From positions 1,240,001 to 1,304,000 of the forward strand of contig NZ_JAPPWA010000002.1 of assembly GCF_029815055.1 (NCBI RefSeq): a stretch of 64,000 nt of DNA, in the 5' to 3' direction. Source of the stretch: Ignatzschineria sp. RMDPL8A. GTDB taxonomy: Bacteria > Pseudomonadota > Gammaproteobacteria > Cardiobacteriales > Wohlfahrtiimonadaceae. Position 1 is the stretch's first letter; each line of letters begins with the position of its first letter. Below the pieces are notes generated by a model, which worked only from the letters and a program-made list of their open reading frames with translations, searched no databases and was not told where the DNA came from. Shown here piece after piece: positions 35,747-45,829 of the stretch. Position numbers and translations under genes: made by a program.

Positions 35747-36913
35747 ATGTTTGAATATATATGGATTTTACTTCCGATCGGCCTTTTGATCGGGTGGTTT
35801 GCAGCGAAGAAAGATATTGCGAAGAAACAGCGGATTTTGCATTATCTCAATTTGCGCTATCTGCTCGAGGATCAGACGCAGAAAGATTATGAAAATCTTG
35901 CGCTTGAGATGCCGCTCGATTCGGACGTTGAAGCCCTTAAATTCTCATTGTTGCTCGGCGATGCGTTTCGTAAGCGTGGTGAGATTGATAAAGCGATTAA
36001 TCTCCATGAAACCCTAATTCGCCAAGCCCAAACGCCGGATTTACGCGCAAGTGCTTACTTATCCCTTGCAAAAGATTATTTAAGTGCCGGGATTTTAAAT
36101 CATGCCGAAGAGACGCTGCGCCTTGTGGTTGATGGTGAATTTGAAGCACAGCATAAAAATAAGGCGCTGATTAAGCTTGCCCATCTTTATAAGCAGCAGC
36201 GGGACTGGCTGCAATCGCTCTCCATGCTTGAAAAAATCAGCGATAAAGATCCGCTTATTTTGGAAGAGATGGCGCACCTTTATTGTGAGCTCGCCGAAGA
36301 GGATCTCGCGAAAGATCTTAAAGGGGAGCGTGAGCGGATTTTTGTGTGGTTAACCAAAGCCCTTGAATGCGATGAAAATTGCGCGCGCGTCAGTCTTATT
36401 ACGGCATTTATCTACCTTAAAGAGAAAAATTACGCCGCAGCGCTTGAAGCGCTCCTCCATATTGAAAAGCAAAAGCATGCACTCGTTCCAATAACTGCGC
36501 CGATGATCTGTGATTTAGCCTTTCGTTTAGAACGGCCGCATTTCTTTATCCATTGGCTTGATCGCCTGCTTGCTGAGAGTGATCGCCATTTTATTTTAGT
36601 CTTGTGGAAGGCCCACTATTTGGTGCGTTCCGAATCGATCCATGAGGCGATTGATTATCTTAAATCGGTCTTAAGTGCCGAGAATAATCTGCGAGGCTTG
36701 CTCCTGTTAAACGAGCTGTTATCTTACGCCGAAACGAGCAATGAAAGTCTCATAATTTACAAAAAAACGCTCAACAGCGTGATTGACCGATATTCAAACT
36801 TCCAGTGCGAAAATTGCGGGTTTACCAGCAAGACACTCCACTGGAATTGTCCAAGTTGTAATCATTGGAATACGAGCGCACCGGTATCCGATATAATAGC
36901 GCTCAAACATTAA
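35747..36913 (+). CDS. lapB: Lipopolysaccharide assembly protein LapB
   Basis: A 388-residue protein. An N-terminal membrane helix (WILLPIGLLIGWFAA) is followed by TPR repeats and a C-terminal rubredoxin-type metal site (CENCGF and CPSCNHWN). This is the LapB (YciM) architecture and length. It acts with FtsH to regulate LpxC degradation. It is 69 bp after lapA. Confidence 0.94.
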   Translation: MFEYIWILLPIGLLIGWFAAKKDIAKKQRILHYLNLRYLLEDQTQKDYENLALEMPLDSDVEALKFSLLLGDAFRKRGEIDKAINLHETLIRQAQTPDLRASAYLSLAKDYLSAGILNHAEETLRLVVDGEFEAQHKNKALIKLAHLYKQQRDWLQSLSMLEKISDKDPLILEEMAHLYCELAEEDLAKDLKGERERIFVWLTKALECDENCARVSLITAFIYLKEKNYAAALEALLHIEKQKHALVPITAPMICDLAFRLERPHFFIHWLDRLLAESDRHFILVLWKAHYLVRSESIHEAIDYLKSVLSAENNLRGLLLLNELLSYAETSNESLIIYKKTLNSVIDRYSNFQCENCGFTSKTLHWNCPSCNHWNTSAPVSDIIALKH

Positions 36914-36962
36914 CGAATTCATTTTATTGATCTAGGTTTATGACTATAGGAGTTGACCCATT

Positions 36963-37202
36963 ATGATGACGAAAGAAGCCATTCAAAAATTAATTACAAG
37001 CAGCCTAGAGTGCACTTTTATTGAAGTAAAAGGCGACGACGGCACGCATTTTGAAGCGATTGTTGTGAGTCCTGCTTTTGAAGGTATTTCGATGTTAAAA
37101 CAGCATAAAATGGTTTATGCCACCTTAGGGGATCGCCTTGAAACAGAAGAGATCCATGCGCTTGCGCTTAAAACCTATACACCAGCCCAATGGGATAAAT
37201 AA
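36963..37202 (+). CDS. ibaG: BolA-family protein IbaG
   Basis: A 79-residue BolA-like protein. The class II KH-like fold is visible, with FEGISMLKQHKMVYATLGDRL and the conserved His in KQHKMVY. It precedes murA, as IbaG (YrbA) does in many gammaproteobacteria. BolA-family proteins bind monothiol glutaredoxins and [2Fe-2S] clusters. AGGAG lies ten bases before the first ATG, and its stop overlaps the murA start by one base. Confidence 0.92.
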   Translation: MMTKEAIQKLITSSLECTFIEVKGDDGTHFEAIVVSPAFEGISMLKQHKMVYATLGDRLETEEIHALALKTYTPAQWDK

Positions 37203-38500
37203 TGATGAAAACAGATAATGAACGCCTCCTCGTTGTGGGAAATGGCCCATTATCGGGCACCATTCAAGCAAGCGGTGCGAAAAATGCGGTATTGCCGATT
37301 TTAGCGGCAACCATTTTAGCCTCCGAGCCGGTAACGCTTCACAATGTTCCGAAACTGCAAGATGTGCTAATTTTGGAAAGTTTGCTAGAGAGTTTTGGCG
37401 CAACGGTTAGTGAAGTGGGTGAAAACTCCATTGAGATTGATCCCCGCGGGATTACTGAAATTCGCGCAAGTCACGATTTAGTGAAATTGATGCGTGCGTC
37501 GATCTTAGTGCTTGGGCCGCTCCTTGCCCGTTTTGGTGAGGCGGAAGTATCGCTTCCGGGGGGCTGCGCGATTGGCAGTCGTCCGGTGGATCAACATCTA
37601 AAAGGGATGGAAGCGCTTGGCGCCAATATTACCCTTAAAAATGGCTACGTCTTTGCAAAAACGCCCAATGCTCGCCTAAAAGGGGGGCACTACGCGTTTG
37701 ATATGGTCACGGTAACGGGCGTTGAAAACGTCATTATGGCGGCGGTATTAGCGGACGGTGTCACCATTTTAGATAACTGCGCGAAAGAGCCCGAAGTGAC
37801 CGATCTTGTGGAGATGCTGATCTCGCTTGGCGCTAAAATTGAAGGCGTTGGCACGGATCGACTCACCATTACCGGGGTTGAAAAACTCTCGGGCGGTGAA
37901 TATACCATTATGCCGGACCGAATCGAGATCGGAACGTACTTAGTTGCCGGTGCGATGACCTTTGGTGACATCACTGTCGAACGCTGTATTCCCGCGCATC
38001 TTGAGGCGGTCAATCATAAATTGATTGAAGCAGGGTGTCAGATCGAGACGGGCGCTGATTTTGTGCGCGTTTTTCCCGGTACCTCCATTTTAAAACCGCT
38101 CGATATTCGCACAGCACCTTATCCGCTCTTTGCAACGGATATGCAGGCGCAATTTATGGCGATGGCAGCGATCTCACAAGGCACATCAACGATTGTGGAA
38201 ACGATCTTTGAAAATCGCTTTATGCATGCCAATGAATTGATGCGTATGGGCGCGGACATTCATGTGGAAGAGCGCATGGCGGTGATTCAAGGGGTTGAAA
38301 AACTCTCCGGAACGGAAGTGACGGCAACGGACCTTCGCGCGTCAGCGGCGCTTATTTTAGCGGGATTAGTCGCCGATGGAACCACGACTATCGATGGACT
38401 GCATCACCTTGATCGCGGCTATGATGGCATTGAGAGAAAGCTCACCGGAATTGGTGCGAAAATCGAACGGATTACCCTCGATGAGGCATCACCTCTTTAA
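37202..38500 (+). CDS. murA: UDP-N-acetylglucosamine 1-carboxyvinyltransferase MurA
   Basis: A 432-residue cytoplasmic enzyme for the first committed step of peptidoglycan synthesis (enolpyruvyl transfer from PEP). The catalytic, fosfomycin-reactive cysteine is C122 in SLPGGCAIGSRPVD, so the fosfomycin target form is intact. ISGAKNA-like ASGAKNAVLPILAA, TDMQAQFMAMAA, ENRFMHANELMRMGA and TDLRASAALILAGL complete the signatures. It overlaps ibaG by one base (TAATG), which indicates coupled translation. Confidence 0.97.
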   Translation: MMKTDNERLLVVGNGPLSGTIQASGAKNAVLPILAATILASEPVTLHNVPKLQDVLILESLLESFGATVSEVGENSIEIDPRGITEIRASHDLVKLMRASILVLGPLLARFGEAEVSLPGGCAIGSRPVDQHLKGMEALGANITLKNGYVFAKTPNARLKGGHYAFDMVTVTGVENVIMAAVLADGVTILDNCAKEPEVTDLVEMLISLGAKIEGVGTDRLTITGVEKLSGGEYTIMPDRIEIGTYLVAGAMTFGDITVERCIPAHLEAVNHKLIEAGCQIETGADFVRVFPGTSILKPLDIRTAPYPLFATDMQAQFMAMAAISQGTSTIVETIFENRFMHANELMRMGADIHVEERMAVIQGVEKLSGTEVTATDLRASAALILAGLVADGTTTIDGLHHLDRGYDGIERKLTGIGAKIERITLDEASPL

Positions 38501-38551
38501 TCGGTAATTGGATCCGTTGAGGTCTAATTAAGATTTAGATAAACAAGAGAT

Positions 38552-38592
38552 AAAAAAAGGAATCGCTTTTTAATGAGACGATTCCTTTTTTA
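38552..38592. terminator. Terminator between murA and dsbD
   Basis: A7GGAATCG (38552-38565) pairs with CGATTCC-T6 (38579-38591). It is suitable for both convergent genes. Confidence 0.9.
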
Positions 38593-38629
38593 TTGCGTGC
38601 TATTTATCGGCGTTATTTATAAAGTCCGA

Positions 38630-40492
38630 TTAAGGCGTTTCTTGTGGTGTGAGCTCAGGATTTTCATCGAGGAGCTCAAGCGGAACTGGCACGCCCATGT
38701 TCTCATACAGTAGGGTGATGTGCGCGGTAAAACTCTCTTTTGAAACCGATCCCATAATGCGGTAGGGTTCTAACTCATTGCCTTGATGATCGAAAAAGAG
38801 AATCGCCGGCGGTCCATAGATTGAAAAGTGCTTTTGCAGCTGCTGATCGAGCGCATCATTGGCGGTCACATCGCTGCTTAAGAGCTGAATCGGTTTAAGC
38901 AGTGTTTTTACCGAATCATGGCTAAAGACATATTTCTCCATCTCTTTACAGGCAACGCACCAGTCAGCGTTAAATTCGAGCATCGTTAGCGGTAGCGTAT
39001 TCTCTGCAAGCGCGCTATTTAAACCTTCAATCCCTTTAATTTCGGTAAAGTCGATCGTTTCAATGACGCGGGTCGATTCTTTAATGGAATAGAGCCCGAA
39101 GATCAGGGACGCAATCGCAACAAGCGAGAAAAAGGAGAGATAGGCTTTTGATTTTTTCACATAGATAAAGAGCCAAGTTGCCGCGGACAGTGCGACAAGG
39201 GCATAGAGCCACTGCTCCCATTTAAAGGGAACAATGCGCCCGATAAAGTAGGCCGCAATGCCGAGCAAAATAAACCCAAAGAGGATTTTTACCTGCGTCA
39301 TCCAGCCACCAGCTTTTGGCAATAGATGGCCTGACGAGGCCCCTAGAATCAGCAGCGGTACGCCCATTCCCATGCTCATGCTAAATAAAATCGTGCCCCC
39401 TAAGAGATAATCTTGCGATTGCGCCACAAGGCCAATCACACCAATGAGCGGTGCAGTGACGCAAGGGCCCACAATGAGCGCCGAGAGCATTCCCATAATA
39501 ATAACGCCCGCATAGCCACTTTTGCCTTCTTGATTTTGGCTAATGCGATTGAGGTAATTTTGCACTTTTGCAGGCATTTGCAGTTCGTAAAGCCCAAACA
39601 TACTCAGCGCGAGCAGCACGAAGATGGCGGCAAAGCCGATTAGGACATAAGGGTGCTGTAGATAGGCGGCAAAGCCTTTACCAAAGAAGGCGGCAAGGAG
39701 GCCAAGCAGTACATAGATTGACGCCATGGAGAGCACATAAATGAGCGAAACCACAAAGCCATTTTTAGCGGTTTCTACGCCACGACTTGTTAAAATGCCC
39801 GATAAAATAGGGAGCATCGGCAAGACGCAAGGGGTAAAGGTGAGAAGTAGCCCAAAGATAAAAAAGAGCGGGATCGCCATATATTTTTTATCAAGCAGAT
39901 ATTGGGTGAGGCGATCGTGTTCTGCCATTGGAATATCGAGCGCGAGCGTCTCTTCAAGGGAGATGAGCGCATCATCAATCTTTAAATTTGGATTGATCGA
40001 AAGTGTCTCTTCCCAGCGGTGTGGGGGAAAACAGAGCCCTTTTTTGGCGCACCCTTGCGCTTCAATAAAAAGATGTAAATTTTTAACCTGAGCAAAATCG
40101 CCCTTGGGATTGATAGGAATCACAATGGGGAAATCATAGATCATTTGACGACCAAAAAATTCATCCTCATGCCAAACGCCTTCAGGAAGTGCCACTTCAT
40201 CGAGTGTGAGTACCTCATTTAATACTCGGATTTTAATGCGATCCCGATAGAGATAGTAATCGGGATGAATCTCAAAATGGAGATTAATGCGCCCATCATC
40301 AAAGCGTGTCAGTGTCGGGACAAAAGCGCGATCGGGCGGTAATAGTTCATCATTTTGACGAATTTTTCCGGTGAGCGATTGCCCACCAAAGCCACTATTA
40401 CTTGGCGATTGAAAAAGCTGCGCCTGTGCGGTTAGCGTGGTTAAAAAGAGGATCAGGAGCGTCCCAATCGTCGTAAGAATCTGTTTTCTCAT
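38630..40492 (-). CDS. dsbD: Thiol:disulfide interchange protein DsbD
   Basis: A 620-residue protein that moves electrons from cytoplasmic thioredoxin to periplasmic DsbC and other partners. After a signal peptide (ends TTLTAQAQ) comes the N-terminal domain with its cysteine pair in EAQGCAKKGLCFPP. The membrane domain has eight helices and the redox cysteines in TPCVLPML and GPCVTAPLIG. A C-terminal thioredoxin domain carries WCVAC. The open frame extends to 40567, but the ATG at 40492 gives the signal peptide. It is relevant to LptD disulfide formation here. Confidence 0.94.
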   Translation of the reverse strand: MRKQILTTIGTLLILFLTTLTAQAQLFQSPSNSGFGGQSLTGKIRQNDELLPPDRAFVPTLTRFDDGRINLHFEIHPDYYLYRDRIKIRVLNEVLTLDEVALPEGVWHEDEFFGRQMIYDFPIVIPINPKGDFAQVKNLHLFIEAQGCAKKGLCFPPHRWEETLSINPNLKIDDALISLEETLALDIPMAEHDRLTQYLLDKKYMAIPLFFIFGLLLTFTPCVLPMLPILSGILTSRGVETAKNGFVVSLIYVLSMASIYVLLGLLAAFFGKGFAAYLQHPYVLIGFAAIFVLLALSMFGLYELQMPAKVQNYLNRISQNQEGKSGYAGVIIMGMLSALIVGPCVTAPLIGVIGLVAQSQDYLLGGTILFSMSMGMGVPLLILGASSGHLLPKAGGWMTQVKILFGFILLGIAAYFIGRIVPFKWEQWLYALVALSAATWLFIYVKKSKAYLSFFSLVAIASLIFGLYSIKESTRVIETIDFTEIKGIEGLNSALAENTLPLTMLEFNADWCVACKEMEKYVFSHDSVKTLLKPIQLLSSDVTANDALDQQLQKHFSIYGPPAILFFDHQGNELEPYRIMGSVSKESFTAHITLLYENMGVPVPLELLDENPELTPQETP

Positions 40493-40635
40493 AGGTGGTT
40501 GGTTCCTAATGTAACAATGGATCGGGTAGATGCAGCGTAGCCAATTTGTTGTCGTTATAAGCGCCAAAGGGCTACATCTACGAGAATAAAAATAGGTGAT
40601 TCAAGTATTATCAAGATCACCTATCTGTTCCAAAA

Positions 40636-41061
40636 TTATGACACTTTTTTCGCTCGGTTTTGCCTGCGGCGCTCGATAAAGAGCGGAAGCGAGCCACCGA
40701 TAAAGATAATGAGTCCAAGACCGCCGAAAATGGTGCCTTGCCATGTCGCTAAAAAGGATTGAATACGCGCATTATCGGGCGCATCAATGGGGTAGTGAAC
40801 GATAAATTCTTCCCCTTTTTCAAAGGGTGGCGTCTGTTTGCCGTAATCGAGTTTGACAAAGTGCCGGCGATCGAGTTGATCTTTAAAATGGACATAGAGT
40901 GCATTGCTCGAATCGGAGAGTTCAACGCTATCGACCGTTGCGCGCGCTGTTTCTGATTCTTTAATAAAGTTGCGCAGTTCATAGGTTAAATACCCGCCAA
41001 AGGCGAAGATAATTAGCCCGAAAATACGCAATCCGCGTAGCCACATTTGTTGCTTATTCAC
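40636..41061 (-). CDS. DUF3592-like membrane protein
   Basis: A 141-residue protein with N-terminal (about 13-29) and C-terminal (about 106-126) membrane helices around a beta-rich extracytoplasmic domain (ARATVDSVELSD, GEEFIVHYPIDAPDNARI). This is the DUF3592 layout; no function is known. It lies just upstream of dsbD on the same strand, separated by 143 bp, and diverges from the moxR operon. Confidence 0.75.
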   Translation of the reverse strand: MNKQQMWLRGLRIFGLIIFAFGGYLTYELRNFIKESETARATVDSVELSDSSNALYVHFKDQLDRRHFVKLDYGKQTPPFEKGEEFIVHYPIDAPDNARIQSFLATWQGTIFGGLGLIIFIGGSLPLFIERRRQNRAKKVS

Positions 41062-41273
41062 TCGATTCTCCTTGTGAAAGACTCATTAAATTGTGTCAAA
41101 TTAGGGCACTATTGTAACCTGTTTTAACGTGAAGAACAGCATAAAGATTGCCAGAGTTTATGTACCAAATCGTAATTTTCACGGACAATTAATAGAAGAA
41201 ATTGAGCGAAAAGGCTACACTATCAGAGATTATTTACAAGCATATCGGAAACAAATTGAGAGAGGGGCAACAT

Positions 41274-42188
41274 ATGAGTCAGGCGGAGTTAGCAGGAGTG
41301 ATTGATCTCCTTGAAGAGGTGTTATTAGGGAAGCGGCGCGAGATTAAATTGAGTCTTGCGTGCCTTTTAGCCCGCGGACACTTGCTCCTGGAGGATCTTC
41401 CCGGTATGGGGAAAACAACGCTCTCTCACGCGCTTGCCAAAGTGCTCGGGCTCACCTATCAGCGCATTCAATTTACCTCCGATCTTCTGCCGGGCGATAT
41501 TTTGGGCGGTGAGGTCTTTAATCCGCAGACCCAAGAATTTACCCTCCATAAAGGGCCGATCTTTACCGAAGTGCTCCTCGCCGATGAGATTAATCGTACT
41601 ACGCCAAAAAGCCAGAGTGCGCTCCTTGAGGCTATGGAAGAGCGTCAAGTGACGATTGGGAATCATAGCTATGATCTGCCCGAAAGTTTCTTTGTGATTG
41701 CAACGCAAAATCCCGTATCGTACGCCGCGGGAACCTATCCGCTTCCGGATTCTCAGCTTGACCGATTTTTAATGCGCATCTCGCTCGGATATCCCTCATT
41801 TGAGGCGGAAAAATCGATCTTAAAAGGGGAAAATCGCGCCGCCTCGAGTGCTTTACCGGAGCGTTTTTCTCGGGAAGCGCTACAGACAGCGCAAGCAGCG
41901 GTTGCCACGATTCATGCCTCCGATGAGATCATTCATTACATTTTAAATATTGCTCAATACACGCGTACGCACTCTGAGTTTTCGATTGGCCTTTCCCCGA
42001 GGGGAACGCAAGCGCTCCTGGGTGCGAGCCGTGCCTATGCTTATCTTTCAGGGCGCGATTATGTGATTCCGGAAGATGTGAAGATGGTGATGCCATCGGT
42101 CTGTACCCATCGTTTGCGCGATCAACATCGAAGCGGTGAGGAGCATCGGTTAGTCGAGCGAATTTTAACGGATGTCAATATTTTATAG
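41274..42188 (+). CDS. MoxR-family AAA+ ATPase
   Basis: A 304-residue AAA+ chaperone-like ATPase. Walker A is EDLPGMGKTTL, Walker B is VLLADEINRT, and sensor 1 is ATQNP, followed by the LDRFLMRISLGYPS motif and a winged helical lid with SPRGTQALLGASRAYAYL. A TTG start at 41202 would add 24 residues, but GAGAGGGG seven bases before the ATG at 41274 supports the shorter form. It is first in a MoxR-DUF58-transglutaminase operon, a conserved module linked to metal insertion or envelope maturation in other bacteria. Confidence 0.92.
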   Translation: MSQAELAGVIDLLEEVLLGKRREIKLSLACLLARGHLLLEDLPGMGKTTLSHALAKVLGLTYQRIQFTSDLLPGDILGGEVFNPQTQEFTLHKGPIFTEVLLADEINRTTPKSQSALLEAMEERQVTIGNHSYDLPESFFVIATQNPVSYAAGTYPLPDSQLDRFLMRISLGYPSFEAEKSILKGENRAASSALPERFSREALQTAQAAVATIHASDEIIHYILNIAQYTRTHSEFSIGLSPRGTQALLGASRAYAYLSGRDYVIPEDVKMVMPSVCTHRLRDQHRSGEEHRLVERILTDVNIL

Positions 42189-42237
42189 TGGTGGGTGACG
42201 GGTTTAACCCCGAGAAAAAAGAGGCGAGAAAAGCAAA

Positions 42238-43191
42238 ATGAGCGGGTGGTTTCAGAAAAAAATGGAGGCGTTTTATGCGCGCCGAGCGCCTAAAGGGGTG
42301 ACGGAAAAACGGCTTGGGCATCGTGAAATTTACATTGTGCCGCGTCGGCAAGGTTTTCTCTTTTTAGGCTTTATTCTGCTTTTACTGATTCTGGCCATTA
42401 ACTTCCAAAATCCGCTGGTGCATCTGCTCCTTTTTTGGCTCTTAAGCCTTTTAGGGGTGAGCATGATTTTTAGTTGGCGTAATATTTTAGGATTACGACT
42501 CTTTTCAAGTGCAGCAAGTGCTATTTTCGCCGGCGATAATGCTAAATTTAATGTCGTGCTTGAGGGGCGAGAGCGCCATCATATGGCCATTGGGCTTGGA
42601 TTTGGACGATCGATTTTCGTAAAAACGGATCTTAAAAAGGGCGAGCGCCGAGAGTTATCTCTTTTCTTAGAAGCGCCGGAACGAGGCCTGCTTGAGATGC
42701 CCCGTTTACGCATTGAGAGTCACTATCCGTTTGGGTTTTTTAAGGTGTGGAGCTATGTCTGGCTCGATGAATCGGTGCTCTGTTATCCCATGCCAGTGGA
42801 GTCTGAAAAACCGCCCCTTAGAGCGCTGAACTTTCTCGATGAAAAAGAGAGTGGGCAACGGGCAACCGAAAAAGAGGGCATCGATGATTTTGACGAGCTT
42901 GTGCGCTATACGCCGGGACATTCATTACGCCGCATTGATTGGCAGGCTTATGCAAAAGGACAGGGGCTCTATGTGAAATCCTTTGTTGCCGAAGAGGGAA
43001 CCCCAAATTGGTATCATTTGGCCGATTATTCCGGCGGGACGGAAGCGGCGCTTTCCAAATTGTGTTATCACATTTTAAAGGCGGAAGAGAGAGGAGAGCA
43101 ATATGGCGCGGTGATCGGTAAAGAGGTGATTTTGCCAAGTCGTGGCGAGGCGCATTTAACCCAAATTTTAACGGCGCTCGCGCTCTATTAA
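42238..43191 (+). CDS. DUF58-domain protein
   Basis: A 317-residue membrane protein with two adjacent N-terminal helices (about 38-72) and a long soluble region containing the DUF58 signature (FDELVRYTPGHSLRRIDWQAYAKG near 218-241; only parts shared with the family are cited). DUF58 proteins have a von Willebrand A-like fold and are partners of MoxR ATPases. It is second in the operon. Molecular function is unknown. Confidence 0.88.
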   Translation: MSGWFQKKMEAFYARRAPKGVTEKRLGHREIYIVPRRQGFLFLGFILLLLILAINFQNPLVHLLLFWLLSLLGVSMIFSWRNILGLRLFSSAASAIFAGDNAKFNVVLEGRERHHMAIGLGFGRSIFVKTDLKKGERRELSLFLEAPERGLLEMPRLRIESHYPFGFFKVWSYVWLDESVLCYPMPVESEKPPLRALNFLDEKESGQRATEKEGIDDFDELVRYTPGHSLRRIDWQAYAKGQGLYVKSFVAEEGTPNWYHLADYSGGTEAALSKLCYHILKAEERGEQYGAVIGKEVILPSRGEAHLTQILTALALY

Positions 43192-43210
43192 ACCGCTTGA
43201 TAAGGAATGA

Positions 43211-45304
43211 ATGATGGAGACGATGAGTCGAGATAATCACAGCATAGGACGTTTTCCTTGGGGAAAAACAGTGCCGAAACGCTCAAAACGCCCGAAAACA
43301 GAAAAGCCGATTCCACGCAGCAGTCTGACCTGGCTCTTGGTGGCCTATATTGCGGTAGTGATTCCGCACTTTATTCTCTATCTACCGCTTTGGATTCTTC
43401 CCATTGCACTTGCGGCATTTTATTGGCGTTATGAGATCTATCGCATGCGCCGCACCTATCCCAGTGGCCTTGTCAAAACGTTGGTGGTTGTTGCACTTTT
43501 AGCAGTGATGGGCGGGGTGTATGGAAACTTTTTTAATACGATTGGAAGCAGCGTTCTTTTAGTTGCGCTCTTTTCCCTTAAGTTTGTCGAGGCGCGGACG
43601 CTTCGCGATGGGTGGGTGCTTGTGTTGCTTGCCTATTTTACCCTTGCGGTGGGATTTATTTTCGATACCTCGATGTGGATGGCACTCTTTAGCCTCATTC
43701 CTCTTTGGGCAACGACAATGGCACTATTGGGGTTTGAGCAGAGCGATGATGCGCCCTTTAAAAATAGGTTTATGTTTAAAGAGGTGACGATCGCGCTTTT
43801 TGCCGCGCTTCCCTTAATGATTGCGCTCTTTTTTGTCTTTCCTCGTTTTCCGTCTCTTTTATCGCTCAATCAAGATAAGACGGAGATTGCGAGTAAAATG
43901 GGGGTGGGCGATCGGCTCAATCCCGGTGATATTTCAGAGCTTGCCGAGAATGATGAGCTGATGTTTTGGGCTGAATTTGATGGCATGATGCCTCGCCGAG
44001 AAGATCTCTATTGGCGCGTTTTAACGCTCGATCATTTTGATGGAAAAGGGTGGTCGCGTTCTCCGCAATTTGAGCATTCGAATATGCCCGCCCGAGTGAT
44101 TCCCCGTGGGCCGCAATATGCTTATTTTATTTTGTATGAACCGACGCACCGTAAAGATGTGGTGGCGCTCGATATTTCGATGAATCCTCAAGGGGAGCGT
44201 TATCGCCAGCATTTTGATTATCGATTTGAGGCGCCGTATCCGGTCACCAGTAAAATTCGTTATGAGCTTGTGGCCTTCCCGATGGCCTCGCTCGATCGGG
44301 ATCTTCCGCCAAATCATCCCCGTTTAGAGAGGTATCGTGAGGTGGAAGCGTGGAGTAATCCGGAAACGGCGGCGTGGGTCTTAGGTGAAAAGCTCAAAGT
44401 CTCCTCCCCTGAAGCGCTCGTTAATCGCATTTTGACTCATATTCATAATGAAGAATATGTCTATACCTTAAAGCCTGGGCGATTGACGGGGAATGTGATC
44501 GATCAGTTTTTTATCGATTCGAAACGCGGGTTTTGTGAGCACTATGCGAGCTCGCTTGCGTTTATGCTCCGCGTTGCCGATATTCCCTCGCGGATTGTGA
44601 TGGGCTATCACGGCGGTTTGATCGATGCGGAAAAACGGCGCATTCAGGTACGCGGATCTCATGCCCATGCGTGGGTTGAGTATTGGCTCGAAGGGCGGGG
44701 TTGGGTGCGCGTTGATCCAACCGGCGCGATTCATCCGAGCCGAATTGAAGATGGGATTGAAGGCTTGCAAGGGGATTTAGGCGATCGGAATCGCGTTGAT
44801 TTAGGGCTATTTGGTCAGATATCTTATTCGTTCACTGCCTTTAAAGAGCAACTTGAATATTTTTGGGCAAAAACTATTTTAGGCTACAAGCCTTCGCAAT
44901 TGATGGAAGGATTAAGCGATCTATTTGGCGTATTATCGTTACGAAAATTGTTGCTACTCTTGGCGGGATTCTTTGGGATTTTATTTGGCGGCATTACGCT
45001 GATGATCTTAAAACCGTGGCAAATGATGCGTTTTGATGAAGGGCGAAGCTACCAGAAATTGATCGATAAACTCAATCAGCGGACAGAAAAAAGGGGTGGG
45101 GTAGAGATTTTACGTTCCGATTCCCATAAAGAGATTTTAGCGAAACTTGAGGGCGTTTTAGATGCGCCTGAAAGAGCGGTGCTTGAGGATCTCTTTCAAG
45201 AATTTGAGCGTCTGCATTACGCCCCTGAAATGAATGGGAAGTCCGCTAAAGCTCGTAAAAACGCACGGAAAAAGCTCTATCAATCCCTCTTTCGCGCGTT
45301 ATAA
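43211..45304 (+). CDS. Transglutaminase-like membrane protein (TgpA/DUF3488)
   Basis: A 697-residue protein. Six or so N-terminal membrane helices (DUF3488, about 35-215) precede a periplasmic transglutaminase-core domain with the triad Cys in KRGFCEHYASSL, His in GSHAHAWVEYW and Asp in WVRVDPTGA. A late membrane helix (about 575-600) and a DUF4129-like tail follow. It matches Pseudomonas TgpA, an essential periplasmic protein of uncertain substrate. AAGGA lies before the start. It is last in the MoxR-DUF58-TgpA operon. Confidence 0.92.
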   Translation: MMETMSRDNHSIGRFPWGKTVPKRSKRPKTEKPIPRSSLTWLLVAYIAVVIPHFILYLPLWILPIALAAFYWRYEIYRMRRTYPSGLVKTLVVVALLAVMGGVYGNFFNTIGSSVLLVALFSLKFVEARTLRDGWVLVLLAYFTLAVGFIFDTSMWMALFSLIPLWATTMALLGFEQSDDAPFKNRFMFKEVTIALFAALPLMIALFFVFPRFPSLLSLNQDKTEIASKMGVGDRLNPGDISELAENDELMFWAEFDGMMPRREDLYWRVLTLDHFDGKGWSRSPQFEHSNMPARVIPRGPQYAYFILYEPTHRKDVVALDISMNPQGERYRQHFDYRFEAPYPVTSKIRYELVAFPMASLDRDLPPNHPRLERYREVEAWSNPETAAWVLGEKLKVSSPEALVNRILTHIHNEEYVYTLKPGRLTGNVIDQFFIDSKRGFCEHYASSLAFMLRVADIPSRIVMGYHGGLIDAEKRRIQVRGSHAHAWVEYWLEGRGWVRVDPTGAIHPSRIEDGIEGLQGDLGDRNRVDLGLFGQISYSFTAFKEQLEYFWAKTILGYKPSQLMEGLSDLFGVLSLRKLLLLLAGFFGILFGGITLMILKPWQMMRFDEGRSYQKLIDKLNQRTEKRGGVEILRSDSHKEILAKLEGVLDAPERAVLEDLFQEFERLHYAPEMNGKSAKARKNARKKLYQSLFRAL

Positions 45305-45383
45305 TATGCCTGCCGTTTGGAGATTTCTTACGATTTTAAGAATCCCTTTTGAATACAATGAATTAACATGAAAAGGAAAAACG

Positions 45384-45617
45384 ATGAGTATTGAGAGCAG
45401 AGTGAATGAGCTTGAAGAGCGCATCATTGAATTAGAAAGTCGTGAAGGCTTTCATGAGCATACTATTGAGATCTTAAACGAGACGCTAATTGAACAGGCA
45501 AAACAGATCGAATTGTTAACGCGCGCGCATCAATTATTGCTCGAAAAACTGAAGAATTTACCGGCGGAAGAGGGCACACAATATTCCGCCGTCGATGAAA
45601 AACCGCCCCATTACTGA
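45384..45617 (+). CDS. slyX: SlyX family protein
   Basis: A 77-residue coiled-coil protein beginning with ESRVNELEERIIELESREGF and ending in a Pro/His/Tyr tail (EKPPHY), the hallmark of SlyX. Its function is unknown; in E. coli it lies near slyD. AAAGGAAAA lies upstream, and TATAAT at 45300-45305 may be its own -10. Confidence 0.9.
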   Translation: MSIESRVNELEERIIELESREGFHEHTIEILNETLIEQAKQIELLTRAHQLLLEKLKNLPAEEGTQYSAVDEKPPHY

Positions 45618-45829
45618 TTATTTATAAAATCTATCGCAATTATTTAAAAAAAATATAAAGATGGGGTAAATAAAGCTAGCCTTTTGGGCAAAATGCTCTA
45701 AAATTCTCCGGTCTTTCTTCGAAAAAGAAAAATGTTGTTGGCAATACCATAATCCCATTGTAGGTATTCAATTCGATTATAAAAAATGGTTATTGCTCCC
45801 TTTAAACCCTGACTTTAAAGGAGTGCGTG